NCBI GenBank assembly: GCA_015665265.1
Contig: JADFAM010000009.1
Coordinates: 1 to 64,000 of the forward strand
Source of the DNA: Flavobacterium sp.
GTDB taxonomy: Bacteria > Bacteroidota > Bacteroidia > Flavobacteriales > Flavobacteriaceae
DNA length: 64,000 nt
Direction: 5' to 3'
Part shown: piece by piece, positions 10,231-19,015 of the stretch
Layout: the number at the start of each line of letters is the position of its first letter
Position numbering within the stretch: the stretch's first letter is position 1
The notes under the pieces: generated by a model
What the model was told of the DNA's origin: nothing
What the model saw: the letters and a program-made list of their open reading frames with translations, nothing else
The model's database searches: none
Translations under genes and position numbers: made by a program

Positions 10231-11271
10231 TTATTTCACCTTTTTCATGGTAAATGAAAATTCAGATCCTTTTTTAAAAGTGCTATTAATGAGCACCGTT
10301 TCATTATGAGCTTCAACTATATGTTTAACAATAGATAAGCCTAATCCAGATCCTCCCTGTTCTCTAGATCTACTTTGATCAACTCTATAAAAACGTTCAA
10401 ATAAACGAGAGATATGTTCTTCTTTAATTCCTTCTCCGTTATCAACAACTTTAATAATAAATTTCTTTTCGTCAAAAGATTCAATACCTACACTGGTTAA
10501 TCCATTCAATTTTCCGTATTTAATTGAGTTTACAATTAAATTGATAAGAACTTGCTCAATTCGCTCTTTATCTCCATTTACAAATACCGGATAATCATAA
10601 ACTTTATCGAATTGTAGTGTAATATTTCTTTTTTTAGCTTTCATTTCAAATAAATCAAATACATTCTGAATGAGATCGATAATATTAAAAACTTCATAAT
10701 TCATCTTCAACCCTTCAGTTTCTAATTTTGCAATCATATCTAAATCTTTTACAATAGCAACCAATCTGTCAACACCTTTGTTAGCTCTTTCTAGGTACTT
10801 ATCTCTTATCAATTTATCATTTATTCCTCCCTCAATGAGTGTCAAAATATAGCCTTGAACTGTAAAAAGAGGTGTTTTTAATTCATGAGATACATTTCCT
10901 AAAAAGTCTTTTCTAAAAGAATCTCGTTCTGTAAGATTTTTAATTTCAATTCTTTTACCCTGAACATAATTTTTAACACTATTGGATAAAGAATCTATAT
11001 CTGAAGTTGTTGAGGCTCTTATAAATTCATCATCATTTAGGATGGAAACTTCATCATATATTTTTTTTATTCTGTTGTAAATGAATCGTTCAGTTCTAAA
11101 TTGAATTATAAAAAAAGAAATTATAAATATTGCGGGAAAAAAAACAAGAATACTAAGTAACTTTTTTTCTTCGGAGGAAAGAAAATAAACGAGCGCAAAA
11201 GTTAATACAATAGAAATAGTAAGGTATACTGATGATAATAGAGAAAAAGAGTATGTCTTTTTTAGCTTCAT
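10231..11271 (-). CDS. Sensor histidine kinase (PhoR-like)
   Basis: Two N-terminal TM segments, FLGNVSHELKTPLFTVQGYI (H box), NLIVNSIKYG (N), DNGEGIKEEHISRLFERFYRVDQSRSREQGGSGLGLSIVKHIVEAHN (G/F boxes). Confidence 0.93.
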   Translation of the reverse strand: MKLKKTYSFSLLSSVYLTISIVLTFALVYFLSSEEKKLLSILVFFPAIFIISFFIIQFRTERFIYNRIKKIYDEVSILNDDEFIRASTTSDIDSLSNSVKNYVQGKRIEIKNLTERDSFRKDFLGNVSHELKTPLFTVQGYILTLIEGGINDKLIRDKYLERANKGVDRLVAIVKDLDMIAKLETEGLKMNYEVFNIIDLIQNVFDLFEMKAKKRNITLQFDKVYDYPVFVNGDKERIEQVLINLIVNSIKYGKLNGLTSVGIESFDEKKFIIKVVDNGEGIKEEHISRLFERFYRVDQSRSREQGGSGLGLSIVKHIVEAHNETVLINSTFKKGSEFSFTMKKVK

Positions 11272-11283
11272 AAGTAGTTCAAC

Positions 11284-11982
11284 TTATTTATCTTCAATAT
11301 CAATTACAAATTTATAACCAACTCCTTTTATGGTTTTAAAATGATTGTCTCCAATTTTTTCTCTCAATTTTCTGATATGAACATCAATAGTCCTTCCACC
11401 AACTACCACCTCATTTCCCCAAACACTGTCTAAAATAGTTTCTCTTTTAAAGACTTTTCCTGGTTTAGAGGTTAGTAAAGAGAACAACTCAAATTCTTTT
11501 CTAGGCAAAAATATTTTTTTATCACCTTTAAAAATCAAATACTCGTCTCTGTTAATGGTAATATTACCTATTTTTACAGAAGAATCCTCTTGACTTTCAG
11601 CTTTTAACCTTCTTAAAAGTGATTTTACTTTGCTAATTAAAACTTTTGGTTTTATAGGTTTAGTAATATAATCATCAGCACCTGCATCAAAACCAGCAAC
11701 TTGAGAGTAATCTTCATTTCTGGCTGTTAGAAAGGCTATTAAAGTATTTTCTAGACTTTTTATTGCTCTTATTTTTTCACAAGTTTCAATGCCATCCATT
11801 TCTGGCATCATAATGTCTAGTAAAATTAAATTTGGAGTGATTTTTTTTGCTGACTTTAGAGCTTCAAGGCCATTGTTTGCTGTGTAAACTTGATATCCTT
11901 CATTTTTTAAATTGTACCCTACAATTTCTAATATATCAGGTTCGTCGTCAACTAAAAGAATTTTAACATCACGTTTGTTCAT
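11284..11982 (-). CDS. OmpR/PhoB-family response regulator
   Basis: Receiver domain (VDDEPDILEIVGYNL, LLDIMMPEMDGIE, DAGADDYITKPIKP) plus winged helix (VVGGRTIDVHIRKLREKIGDNHFKTIKGVGYKF). Confidence 0.95.
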   Translation of the reverse strand: MNKRDVKILLVDDEPDILEIVGYNLKNEGYQVYTANNGLEALKSAKKITPNLILLDIMMPEMDGIETCEKIRAIKSLENTLIAFLTARNEDYSQVAGFDAGADDYITKPIKPKVLISKVKSLLRRLKAESQEDSSVKIGNITINRDEYLIFKGDKKIFLPRKEFELFSLLTSKPGKVFKRETILDSVWGNEVVVGGRTIDVHIRKLREKIGDNHFKTIKGVGYKFVIDIEDK

Positions 11983-12041
11983 AATTATTTTATAAATAAG
12001 GTTATACCAAAAATAGCGAATCTAAACTAAATACCAGTTGC

Positions 12042-12120
12042 TTAACAATCATTTAACCCTGTAACATTCAATTAACATTGCTCTAACCTAACAGTAATAA
12101 ACCTCTAACCTTTACTTTAC
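12042..12120 (+). promoter_or_regulatory. Array of 11-bp-phased TAAC direct repeats (Pho-box-like)
   Basis: TAAC-type tetramers at 12043, 12054, then 12062, 12073, 12084, 12095 (TAAT), 12106, 12117 (TTAC): the last six are exactly 11 bp apart. Last unit starts 14 bp upstream of CAATTTTG (12131-12138). Confidence 0.75.
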
Positions 12121-12163
12121 AAAATAGCGTCAATTTTGCATAAAATTATAATAAGAACATTCA

Positions 12164-14980
12164 ATGAAAAATTTTTTAATTGTTTTTGCTCTATTCATTT
12201 GTCAAATGATGTTTGCACAAGGTAAGGGTGTAATTAAAGGTCAATTGTTAGACAAGGAAATGGATAATGAGCCTCTCTCTTTTGCTAGTGTTTTTCTAAA
12301 AGGAACTATTATTGGTACAGAAACAGATTTAGATGGAAACTTCATGTTATCTGTTGATTCTGGAGACTATATTTTAGTATTCGACTTTTTAGGATACAAG
12401 ACATTAGAGGTTCCAGTATCGGTTAAGGTAGGAGAAACAGTCATAATTAACAAAATATTAGAAGCTGCGGAAGGAGTAGCTCTTGAGGAGGTCAAACTAA
12501 AAGTAAGTATAAGTAAACAAAAAGAAAGTGCTTTATTAATGGCCCAACAAAAGGCGGTTACAATAGATCAAAAAATTGGAGTAGAAGAGTTAAGTAAAAA
12601 AGGGGTTAGTAATGTAGCCACCGCCTTAACTAAAACTACAGGAATCAGTAAGCAACAGGGATCTGGAGTTATTTTTGTTAGAGGTCTTGGAGATCGATAT
12701 AATGTTACCACGTTAAATGGATTGCCACTTCCCTCAAACAATCCTTCAAATAAAAATATTGATTTAAATATTTTCTCAACAGATATCATTGAGTTCATTT
12801 CAATAGATAAAACGTTTAATCCAAAAAACTTTGGAGATTTTAGCGGGGCAAACGTAGACATTTCATCAAAAAAATATACAGGAAAAGGGTTTTTTGAAAT
12901 AGCAATTGGTTCCGGTATAAATTCAGAAGCAAATTCTCAAGATACATTTTATTTAAATGATGGACCAAACACGTCAGGGTTCTATGATATTGGAATTCCT
13001 TCTTTCCCTTTAAATAATTATAATTTTAACACTAGTTGGAATAGAACAGAGTCTAATGCTCCTATCAATAAAAGTGTATCAATAAAATTAGGAGATTCAT
13101 ATGAATTAGGTGAAGAGACTAAATTAAGTGTATTTGGTGTGGCATCATTTGATAGTGGATTTAAATTTAATGAAGGAATTTCACGCGGAAGTGTTAATAC
13201 ATCTGGAGTAGCAAGGAGAGATTATGATTTTCTAAGATATGCATACGAAACCAATACTACCGCTATGGGTAATCTAAGATTAAAGCATAAAGCCCATGAG
13301 ATAAAGTACAACGCCTTAATGATAAATACTTCAAGTCAAAAGCAAGAAGAGTATTCAGGGATTCACGATGTTTTTGATTATGCTCCAGAAGGAGGAGCCT
13401 TTTTACAAAGAGCTGTTTTTGATAGAACAGAACTCTTTGTACATCAATTATTAGGTACTCACAAACTAGCTCAAAACATAGATATAAACTGGGGAGGAGC
13501 ATATAATTATGTTAAAAGTTCAACGCCTAATAGAAGACAATATTTATTAACACCAGACGATTGGAATATCCCTGAAGGACCGAAGTCATTTAAAGAAACC
13601 TTAAATGATTCAGACAACCATAAATTATTTCTTGATATAGAAGAGGAGGAGTTAGCGGCTAATTTTTCTGCAATGTATAAATTCAAAAAGAATGCTGATG
13701 ATGATTATTTAGGGAAATTTACTCTAGGATACAGCGGAAGGTATAAAAGTGTAGACTTTGAAGCTACTCAATTTAATTTTAGAATAAACAACAGTGGTGG
13801 AAGTGCTGCTGTACAACCCATCATTTCAGATATTTACGATTTAGATAGTTATTTTAATCAAGATAACTTCACCAATGGATTATTTGATATTAGAACTTTT
13901 AGAGGAGGATTAGGAACAGGAATCGATGTTTTATTGCCACAATCTTATGGTGGTCGTCAAGATATTCATGCGGGTTTTACAACACTTGAGTATGCTTTTT
14001 CGTCAAAATTTACTGCAATTTTTGGGCTTAGAGTTGAGCAAATTAATCAAACATTAAATTTTAATACCTCGCTTACTTCTGGGTTTAATGAACTTGATCA
14101 AACAGAGGTACTTCCCTCAGCATCATTTAAATATGAACTTAATGAACAACAAAATTTAAAGTTAGCATTAAGTAAAACCTACACCTTACCTCAGTTTAAA
14201 GAAAGAGCACCTTTTCAATATGATGAAACGCCAACCTTATCAACTATAGGTAACCCTGCTTTATATACATCAACAAACTATAATTTTGATCTTAAATGGG
14301 ATTTCTTTCCTAAATCAGAAGAAATAATTTCAGTTGGAGTTTTTTCTAGATTCATTAACGATCCAATTAATAAAATAACCATAAACTCTGCTTCTAACGA
14401 TGTTAGTTGGGTAAACTCTGGAGATCAAGCCACTGCTTTTGGAGCAGAGTTAGAACTAAGAAAAAATTTCTTTGTAAGAGAGCTAGATACTGAAGATAAA
14501 GTGTTAAAAACTAAACTTTCTGGGGGGCTAAATATCTCATATTTAAATACAAATCAAGACTTGAGTCAAGAGAAGGTTATTAATGAAACCTCAGCTGCTG
14601 GGTTTCCATTAAGTGTAGATTTTTCTTTCTCAGAAAGTGCCTTAACGGGTGCGTCAGAGTTGTTATTAAATGCAGATATTTCATATTTGAAAGAATACAA
14701 GGAGCATAAAAGTATTCAAGGAACGCTATCATTTAATTACTTTTCAGATAGAATTTTTGCGTTAGCAACTGAAGCAGGAAGAGGAAATATTATGGATTCT
14801 GGTATTCCAACTTTAGATTTTATACTAAAAGCAAAACTTAACAAACATCTTGGTATAGGATTGTCTGCGAAAAATATTTTAAACCCTACTATTAAAAGAA
14901 CTCAGGAAGTTCAAGATGTTATTGTCTCATCTTTTAAAGTTGGGTCAAATATTAAATTATCGTTATCCTATAACTTTTAA
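12164..14980 (+). CDS. TonB-dependent receptor with carboxypeptidase-regulatory-like N-terminal domain
   Basis: Signal peptide; GVIKGQLLDKEMDNEPLSFASVFLKGTIIGTETDLDGNFML; plug region GVIFVRGLGDRYNVTTLNGLPLPSNNP; C-terminal beta strand ending in F. Confidence 0.93.
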   Translation: MKNFLIVFALFICQMMFAQGKGVIKGQLLDKEMDNEPLSFASVFLKGTIIGTETDLDGNFMLSVDSGDYILVFDFLGYKTLEVPVSVKVGETVIINKILEAAEGVALEEVKLKVSISKQKESALLMAQQKAVTIDQKIGVEELSKKGVSNVATALTKTTGISKQQGSGVIFVRGLGDRYNVTTLNGLPLPSNNPSNKNIDLNIFSTDIIEFISIDKTFNPKNFGDFSGANVDISSKKYTGKGFFEIAIGSGINSEANSQDTFYLNDGPNTSGFYDIGIPSFPLNNYNFNTSWNRTESNAPINKSVSIKLGDSYELGEETKLSVFGVASFDSGFKFNEGISRGSVNTSGVARRDYDFLRYAYETNTTAMGNLRLKHKAHEIKYNALMINTSSQKQEEYSGIHDVFDYAPEGGAFLQRAVFDRTELFVHQLLGTHKLAQNIDINWGGAYNYVKSSTPNRRQYLLTPDDWNIPEGPKSFKETLNDSDNHKLFLDIEEEELAANFSAMYKFKKNADDDYLGKFTLGYSGRYKSVDFEATQFNFRINNSGGSAAVQPIISDIYDLDSYFNQDNFTNGLFDIRTFRGGLGTGIDVLLPQSYGGRQDIHAGFTTLEYAFSSKFTAIFGLRVEQINQTLNFNTSLTSGFNELDQTEVLPSASFKYELNEQQNLKLALSKTYTLPQFKERAPFQYDETPTLSTIGNPALYTSTNYNFDLKWDFFPKSEEIISVGVFSRFINDPINKITINSASNDVSWVNSGDQATAFGAELELRKNFFVRELDTEDKVLKTKLSGGLNISYLNTNQDLSQEKVINETSAAGFPLSVDFSFSESALTGASELLLNADISYLKEYKEHKSIQGTLSFNYFSDRIFALATEAGRGNIMDSGIPTLDFILKAKLNKHLGIGLSAKNILNPTIKRTQEVQDVIVSSFKVGSNIKLSLSYNF

Positions 14981-15030
14981 TTAACATAGCATTAACCAAG
15001 CAATAATTTTTAAGCAATATCTAATTAACA
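14970..15030 (+). promoter_or_regulatory. Second array of 11-bp-phased TAAC direct repeats (Pho-box-like)
   Basis: Tetramers at 14971 TAAC, 14982 TAAC, 14993 TAAC, 15004 TAAT, 15015 CAAT, 15026 TAAC, all 11 bp apart; the last starts 14 bp upstream of TTAATTTG (15040-15047). Overlaps the stop of the upstream TonB receptor gene. Confidence 0.7.
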
Positions 15031-15077
15031 TGTTGTCAGTTAATTTGTATCAAATAAAATTATAAAAAATATTAAAA

Positions 15078-16262
15078 ATGAAAAAACAATTATTTACAGT
15101 ATTAATTACAGCACTTACCATTGTATTTGTGGTCTCATGTAAAGATGACGATGACGTTAATACTACACAACCAACCTGTTTTGATGGAATTCAAAATGGT
15201 GATGAAACTGGAGTAGATTGTGGAGGGTCTTCATGTCAGGATTGTGTAACTACTACATTATCTGGAGATGTTTTTGATAACATTACTTTAGATGCTTCTT
15301 TAGAATATGAATTAACGGGTGCTTATACTATTATGGACGGAGCTAGTCTTACCATACCAGCTGGAACTGTAATAAAAGCAACCGGAGGTACTGCCTCGTA
15401 TATTGCTGTTGCCCAAGGAGGTCAAATTTTCATCAACGGAACTTCTAGTAGTCCAGTAGTGTTAACTTCAGGGTCAGATAATCCAGCAGCTGCAGACTGG
15501 GGAGGATTGGTTGTTTGTGGAAAAGCGCCTACAAATGTTGGTTCTACAGCAACTTCTGAAGTTGCAGATTTAACCTATGGAGGTAGTGTTTCTGATGACA
15601 ATTCAGGATCTATCCGATACCTAAGATTAGAATACACTGGAGCAACATTCAATAGCTCAAAAGAATTTAATGGACTTTCACTATTTGGGGTAGGTTCGGG
15701 AACCACTGTAGAATACGTTCAATCTTTTGAAGGAGGAGATGATGGTATAGAATTCTTTGGAGGAACTGTAAACGGAAAATATTTGGTATCTACCAATTCA
15801 GGAGATGACTCTATAGACTTTGCAGATGGTTGGTCAGGTACTGGAGAATATTGGTATATTTCTGGAGGAGCCAAAGCCGGTATTGAAGGTTCTAATAATG
15901 GAGATAATGGAGATGCAGCCCCTGTAACAAATGCTACCTTAAGTAATATTACGGTAGTAGGTCCTGTCACAGAAGGAGCACTATACTTCAAAGAAGGAGG
16001 AGGAAACTTTACGATAGACAATTTCTACACCGATGGGATTAACTTAGGAGTAAAAGTTAAGAGTACAGATGCTGAAGCTGCTGTAAGAATTGAAGCAGGA
16101 AATTTAGTGATGACAAATGTTGAATTTGCAAACAGTGCAACAGGTTTTGTCATTACAGATTATACAGGAGCAAATCAAAGTTTTGTAACTGAAGGAACTA
16201 CTACTGGTGCAGGAAATGGAGTAGATGTTCCAGATTGGGCAACAGGTTGGACTCGTTTTTAA
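15078..16262 (+). CDS. Secreted lipoprotein, function unknown
   Basis: MKKQLFTVLITALTIVFVVSCKDDDD lipobox followed by CFDGIQNGDETGVDCGGSSCQDC motif; glycine-rich beta-type repeat sequence. Confidence 0.8.
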   Translation: MKKQLFTVLITALTIVFVVSCKDDDDVNTTQPTCFDGIQNGDETGVDCGGSSCQDCVTTTLSGDVFDNITLDASLEYELTGAYTIMDGASLTIPAGTVIKATGGTASYIAVAQGGQIFINGTSSSPVVLTSGSDNPAAADWGGLVVCGKAPTNVGSTATSEVADLTYGGSVSDDNSGSIRYLRLEYTGATFNSSKEFNGLSLFGVGSGTTVEYVQSFEGGDDGIEFFGGTVNGKYLVSTNSGDDSIDFADGWSGTGEYWYISGGAKAGIEGSNNGDNGDAAPVTNATLSNITVVGPVTEGALYFKEGGGNFTIDNFYTDGINLGVKVKSTDAEAAVRIEAGNLVMTNVEFANSATGFVITDYTGANQSFVTEGTTTGAGNGVDVPDWATGWTRF

Positions 16263-16289
16263 TAAACTAGTATTTTTGAATTTGAATTT

Positions 16290-16319
16290 AAAAGCAGACT
16301 TAAAAAGTCTGCTTTTTTG
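16290..16319 (+). terminator. Rho-independent terminator
   Basis: AAAGCAGACT-TAAAA-AGTCTGCTTTTTT directly downstream of the lipoprotein gene. Confidence 0.85.
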
Positions 16320-16408
16320 TTTTATTAACGATATTTTAATTTGACACAAACATTAATTGATAGATATTTTATATATTTAAGGATTACAATTTTATAAAAC
16401 CTAATAGT

Positions 16409-18217
16409 ATGAAAAAAAATTACTTTTTAACTTTAATATTTACGCTATTTATATCAGGACTTTCTTTTGGGCAGGTTATTAATGAATTTCAACCAAATGC
16501 TAATGGTACAGATCCTGATCCAGCAAGCTTCGAATTAAAAGGAACACCCGGTGCTTCCTTCTCTGGATGGATATTGAGTGTTGAAAGTGATCCTGGATCA
16601 CAAGGAACTATTGACAGAGCTTCTTCAGTAACAGGTACTTTTGACAATAACGGATTACTTGTAGTAACAGCTCCTGATTTGGAAAATCCGTCTTTTACAC
16701 TAATTTTAGTTGACGATTTTACAGGCGTAATAGGGTCAACAGATATTGATACCGATAATGATGGTACAGCTGATGATGTTAGTAGCTGGACTACAGTATT
16801 TGATGCTATTGGAATACCTGACAATACTGGAGATGAAGCATTTCTTTATGCTGATGAAATAGGCGGAACTGATTTTTCTTATTCAGGTGATGAGCCTAAA
16901 TTGGTTTTCAGAGATGGTACTTCTGGGGATTTATATGCGGTTAATGACCCTGATAATAGTGAGGTTTATGATGTGAATGGAACAGAAATTGTTGCTTTGG
17001 GATCTTTTGATACCTCGCCATACGATCCAACATTTGGTTCATTAAACCCAACATATACACTAGCGACGGGTCCTGTTATTTTAACAGGAAATTTAAGTGG
17101 TAATCTTAGTTATGAATCTGGTAGTGGTCCTTCAACTGAAGGCACATTTACTGTTGAAGGAACCAATTTAACTAACGATATTCTTCTATCTTCACCATCA
17201 GATTTTGAAATCTCTGAAACTTCGCAAGGCACTTTTTCATCGTCAATTAGTTTGTCTGAAGGCGGTACAGGCTCAATTTCTGAAACAACAATTTATGTAA
17301 GACTTAAAGCAAGTTTAGCAATAGACGATTATTCGGGTGATATTACTATCACAAGTACTGGTGCGGATACAAAAACTATTTCTCTTTCTGGAAGTGTTTA
17401 TGCACCACCTTCAAATAGTTTAGTTATTACAGGTGCCTATGACGGTCCTCTGTCAGGGGGGACTCCAAAAGGAATAGAACTATATGTTGTAGAGGATATT
17501 ACAGATTTAAGCATTTACGGAATAAGCTCTGTTTCAAATGGAGGTGGATCTTCAGCAGGTTTTGTGGAATATAACTTTCCGGCTGATGCAGTAATTGCAG
17601 GAACATACATTTATCTTGCTACCGAATCTACTCAGTTCAACACATTTTTTGGAATTGATCCAACATACGTTAATGGAGTTGTTAGTATTAACGGAGACGA
17701 CTCTATAGAATTATATGAAGGTGGCGCAATAATTGATACTTTTGGAACCGTTGATTGTGACCCTAATGCATCTGGCACAACATGTCCTGAATGGGAACAT
17801 ACGGATGGTTGGGCATATAGAAATGACGGTACTGGGCCAGAGGGTACTACATTTACAATATCTAATTGGACCTACAGCGGTGCAGATGCACTTGATGGGG
17901 AATCAGATAATGCATCTGCAACTACCCCATTTCCGATGGGAACCTATTCAAATGCAACAGCTTCAACGTCTAATAATACAATAACTGGGTTTAATGCTTA
18001 TCCAAATCCAGTGAAAGGGAATAGTTTAACGGTAACCACTTCTAGTACAGAAGCAAAAACAGTAAATATATTTAATGTATTGGGTAGAAAAGTATTTAGC
18101 CAGCGTTTTTCTTCAATGAACAAAACAATGGATATTTCTGGAATTTCTTCTGGAGTATACATTATGAAAGTTTCTGAAGGAAATAATATTGCTACTAAAA
18201 AATTGATTATTGAATAA
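16409..18217 (+). CDS. T9SS type A sorting domain-containing secreted protein (lamin-tail-like segments)
   Basis: Signal peptide; VINEFQPNANG... lamin-tail-like start; C-terminal NAYPNPVKGNSLTV...VNIFNVLGRKVF...MDISGISSGVYIMKVSEGNNIATKKLIIE is a canonical T9SS type A CTD. Confidence 0.9.
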   Translation: MKKNYFLTLIFTLFISGLSFGQVINEFQPNANGTDPDPASFELKGTPGASFSGWILSVESDPGSQGTIDRASSVTGTFDNNGLLVVTAPDLENPSFTLILVDDFTGVIGSTDIDTDNDGTADDVSSWTTVFDAIGIPDNTGDEAFLYADEIGGTDFSYSGDEPKLVFRDGTSGDLYAVNDPDNSEVYDVNGTEIVALGSFDTSPYDPTFGSLNPTYTLATGPVILTGNLSGNLSYESGSGPSTEGTFTVEGTNLTNDILLSSPSDFEISETSQGTFSSSISLSEGGTGSISETTIYVRLKASLAIDDYSGDITITSTGADTKTISLSGSVYAPPSNSLVITGAYDGPLSGGTPKGIELYVVEDITDLSIYGISSVSNGGGSSAGFVEYNFPADAVIAGTYIYLATESTQFNTFFGIDPTYVNGVVSINGDDSIELYEGGAIIDTFGTVDCDPNASGTTCPEWEHTDGWAYRNDGTGPEGTTFTISNWTYSGADALDGESDNASATTPFPMGTYSNATASTSNNTITGFNAYPNPVKGNSLTVTTSSTEAKTVNIFNVLGRKVFSQRFSSMNKTMDISGISSGVYIMKVSEGNNIATKKLIIE

Positions 18218-18237
18218 TCAATAGCATATCTATTAGA

Positions 18238-18268
18238 AAAAAAGCCTCGAATTTTCGAGGCTTTTTTT
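18238..18268 (+). terminator. Rho-independent terminator
   Basis: AAAAAGCCTCGA-ATTT-TCGAGGCTTTTTTT. Confidence 0.88.
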
Positions 18269-18298
18269 ATTTTTAGTAAATTCACTAAAAAATCCCCT

Positions 18299-19015
18299 AT
18301 GAACTTGAAAACAAAAATGAACAATGTCTTATTCTTAGATATTGAAACAGTACCGCAACAAGAGAATTGGTCTGAGGTGCCGGAAACAATCCAAGAGTTA
18401 TTTTCCAAAAAAACTGCTTATCAACGTAAAGAAGAGTTTACCGCTGAAGATTTTTATGAACGTGCCGGAATATGGGCAGAGTTTGGGAAAATTATCTGTA
18501 TTTCTGTAGCGTATTTCACCAATAATAAGCAAGAAAGAAATTTACGAGTTACCTCTTTTAGTGGAGACAATGAAGAACAAATTTTATTGGACTTTAAAAA
18601 ACTATTGGACACACATTTTAATAAATCGTATCATGTATTGTGTGCTCATAACGGGAAAGAATTTGATTTTCCTTACATCGCTAGAAGAATGATTGTACAT
18701 CACATAGAATTACCCTCAAAATTAAATTTATTTGGTAAAAAACCTTGGGAAGTGCCTCATTTAGATACTATGGAATTATGGAAGTTTGGAGATTTTAAAC
18801 ACTATAGTTCTTTGCAATTATTAACCACCATTTTAGGGATACCATCACCAAAAGATGACATAGATGGCAGTGAGGTAGCCTCTGTGTATTATAAAGAAAA
18901 AAACTTAGACAGAATTGTTCGTTATTGCGAGAAAGATACAATCTCTGTGGCACAAGTATTAATGAGATTTAACAATGAAAAATTAATTAATAAAGATGAA
19001 ATTATAAAAGTTTAG
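18299..19015 (+). CDS. 3'-5' exonuclease (PolB-type/RNase H-like)
   Basis: VLFLDIETVPQ, HNGKEFDFPYIARRM, YCEKDTISVAQVLMRF exonuclease motifs. Confidence 0.85.
   Translation: MNLKTKMNNVLFLDIETVPQQENWSEVPETIQELFSKKTAYQRKEEFTAEDFYERAGIWAEFGKIICISVAYFTNNKQERNLRVTSFSGDNEEQILLDFKKLLDTHFNKSYHVLCAHNGKEFDFPYIARRMIVHHIELPSKLNLFGKKPWEVPHLDTMELWKFGDFKHYSSLQLLTTILGIPSPKDDIDGSEVASVYYKEKNLDRIVRYCEKDTISVAQVLMRFNNEKLINKDEIIKV

Noticed and set aside
12568-13502. Minus-strand ORFs 12568-12861 and 13263-13502
   Set aside because: Antisense to the TonB receptor; non-natural composition.
12164-14980. SusC/SusD-type polysaccharide utilisation locus
   Set aside because: No SusD homologue or glycoside hydrolases adjacent to any of the three TonB receptors in the window.
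15719-16349. Minus-strand ORFs 15719-16021 and 16104-16349
   Set aside because: Antisense shadows of the glycine-rich lipoprotein gene; the second also runs through the terminator.
16325-16357. Possible third TAAC array upstream of the T9SS gene (TAAC 16326, TAAT 16337)
   Set aside because: Only two units are in 11-bp phase and no -7 element lies at the 14-bp spacing seen for the other two arrays; expected by chance in AT-rich DNA.
16489-16824. 111-aa minus-strand ORF
   Set aside because: Antisense to the T9SS-secreted protein with low-complexity composition.
17733-17984. 83-aa plus-strand ORF in an alternative frame
   Set aside because: Fully inside the T9SS protein gene in another frame; no family resemblance.
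18000-18408. 136-aa minus-strand ORF (17998-18408)
   Set aside because: Antisense across the end of the T9SS gene, its terminator and the exonuclease start; not protein-like.
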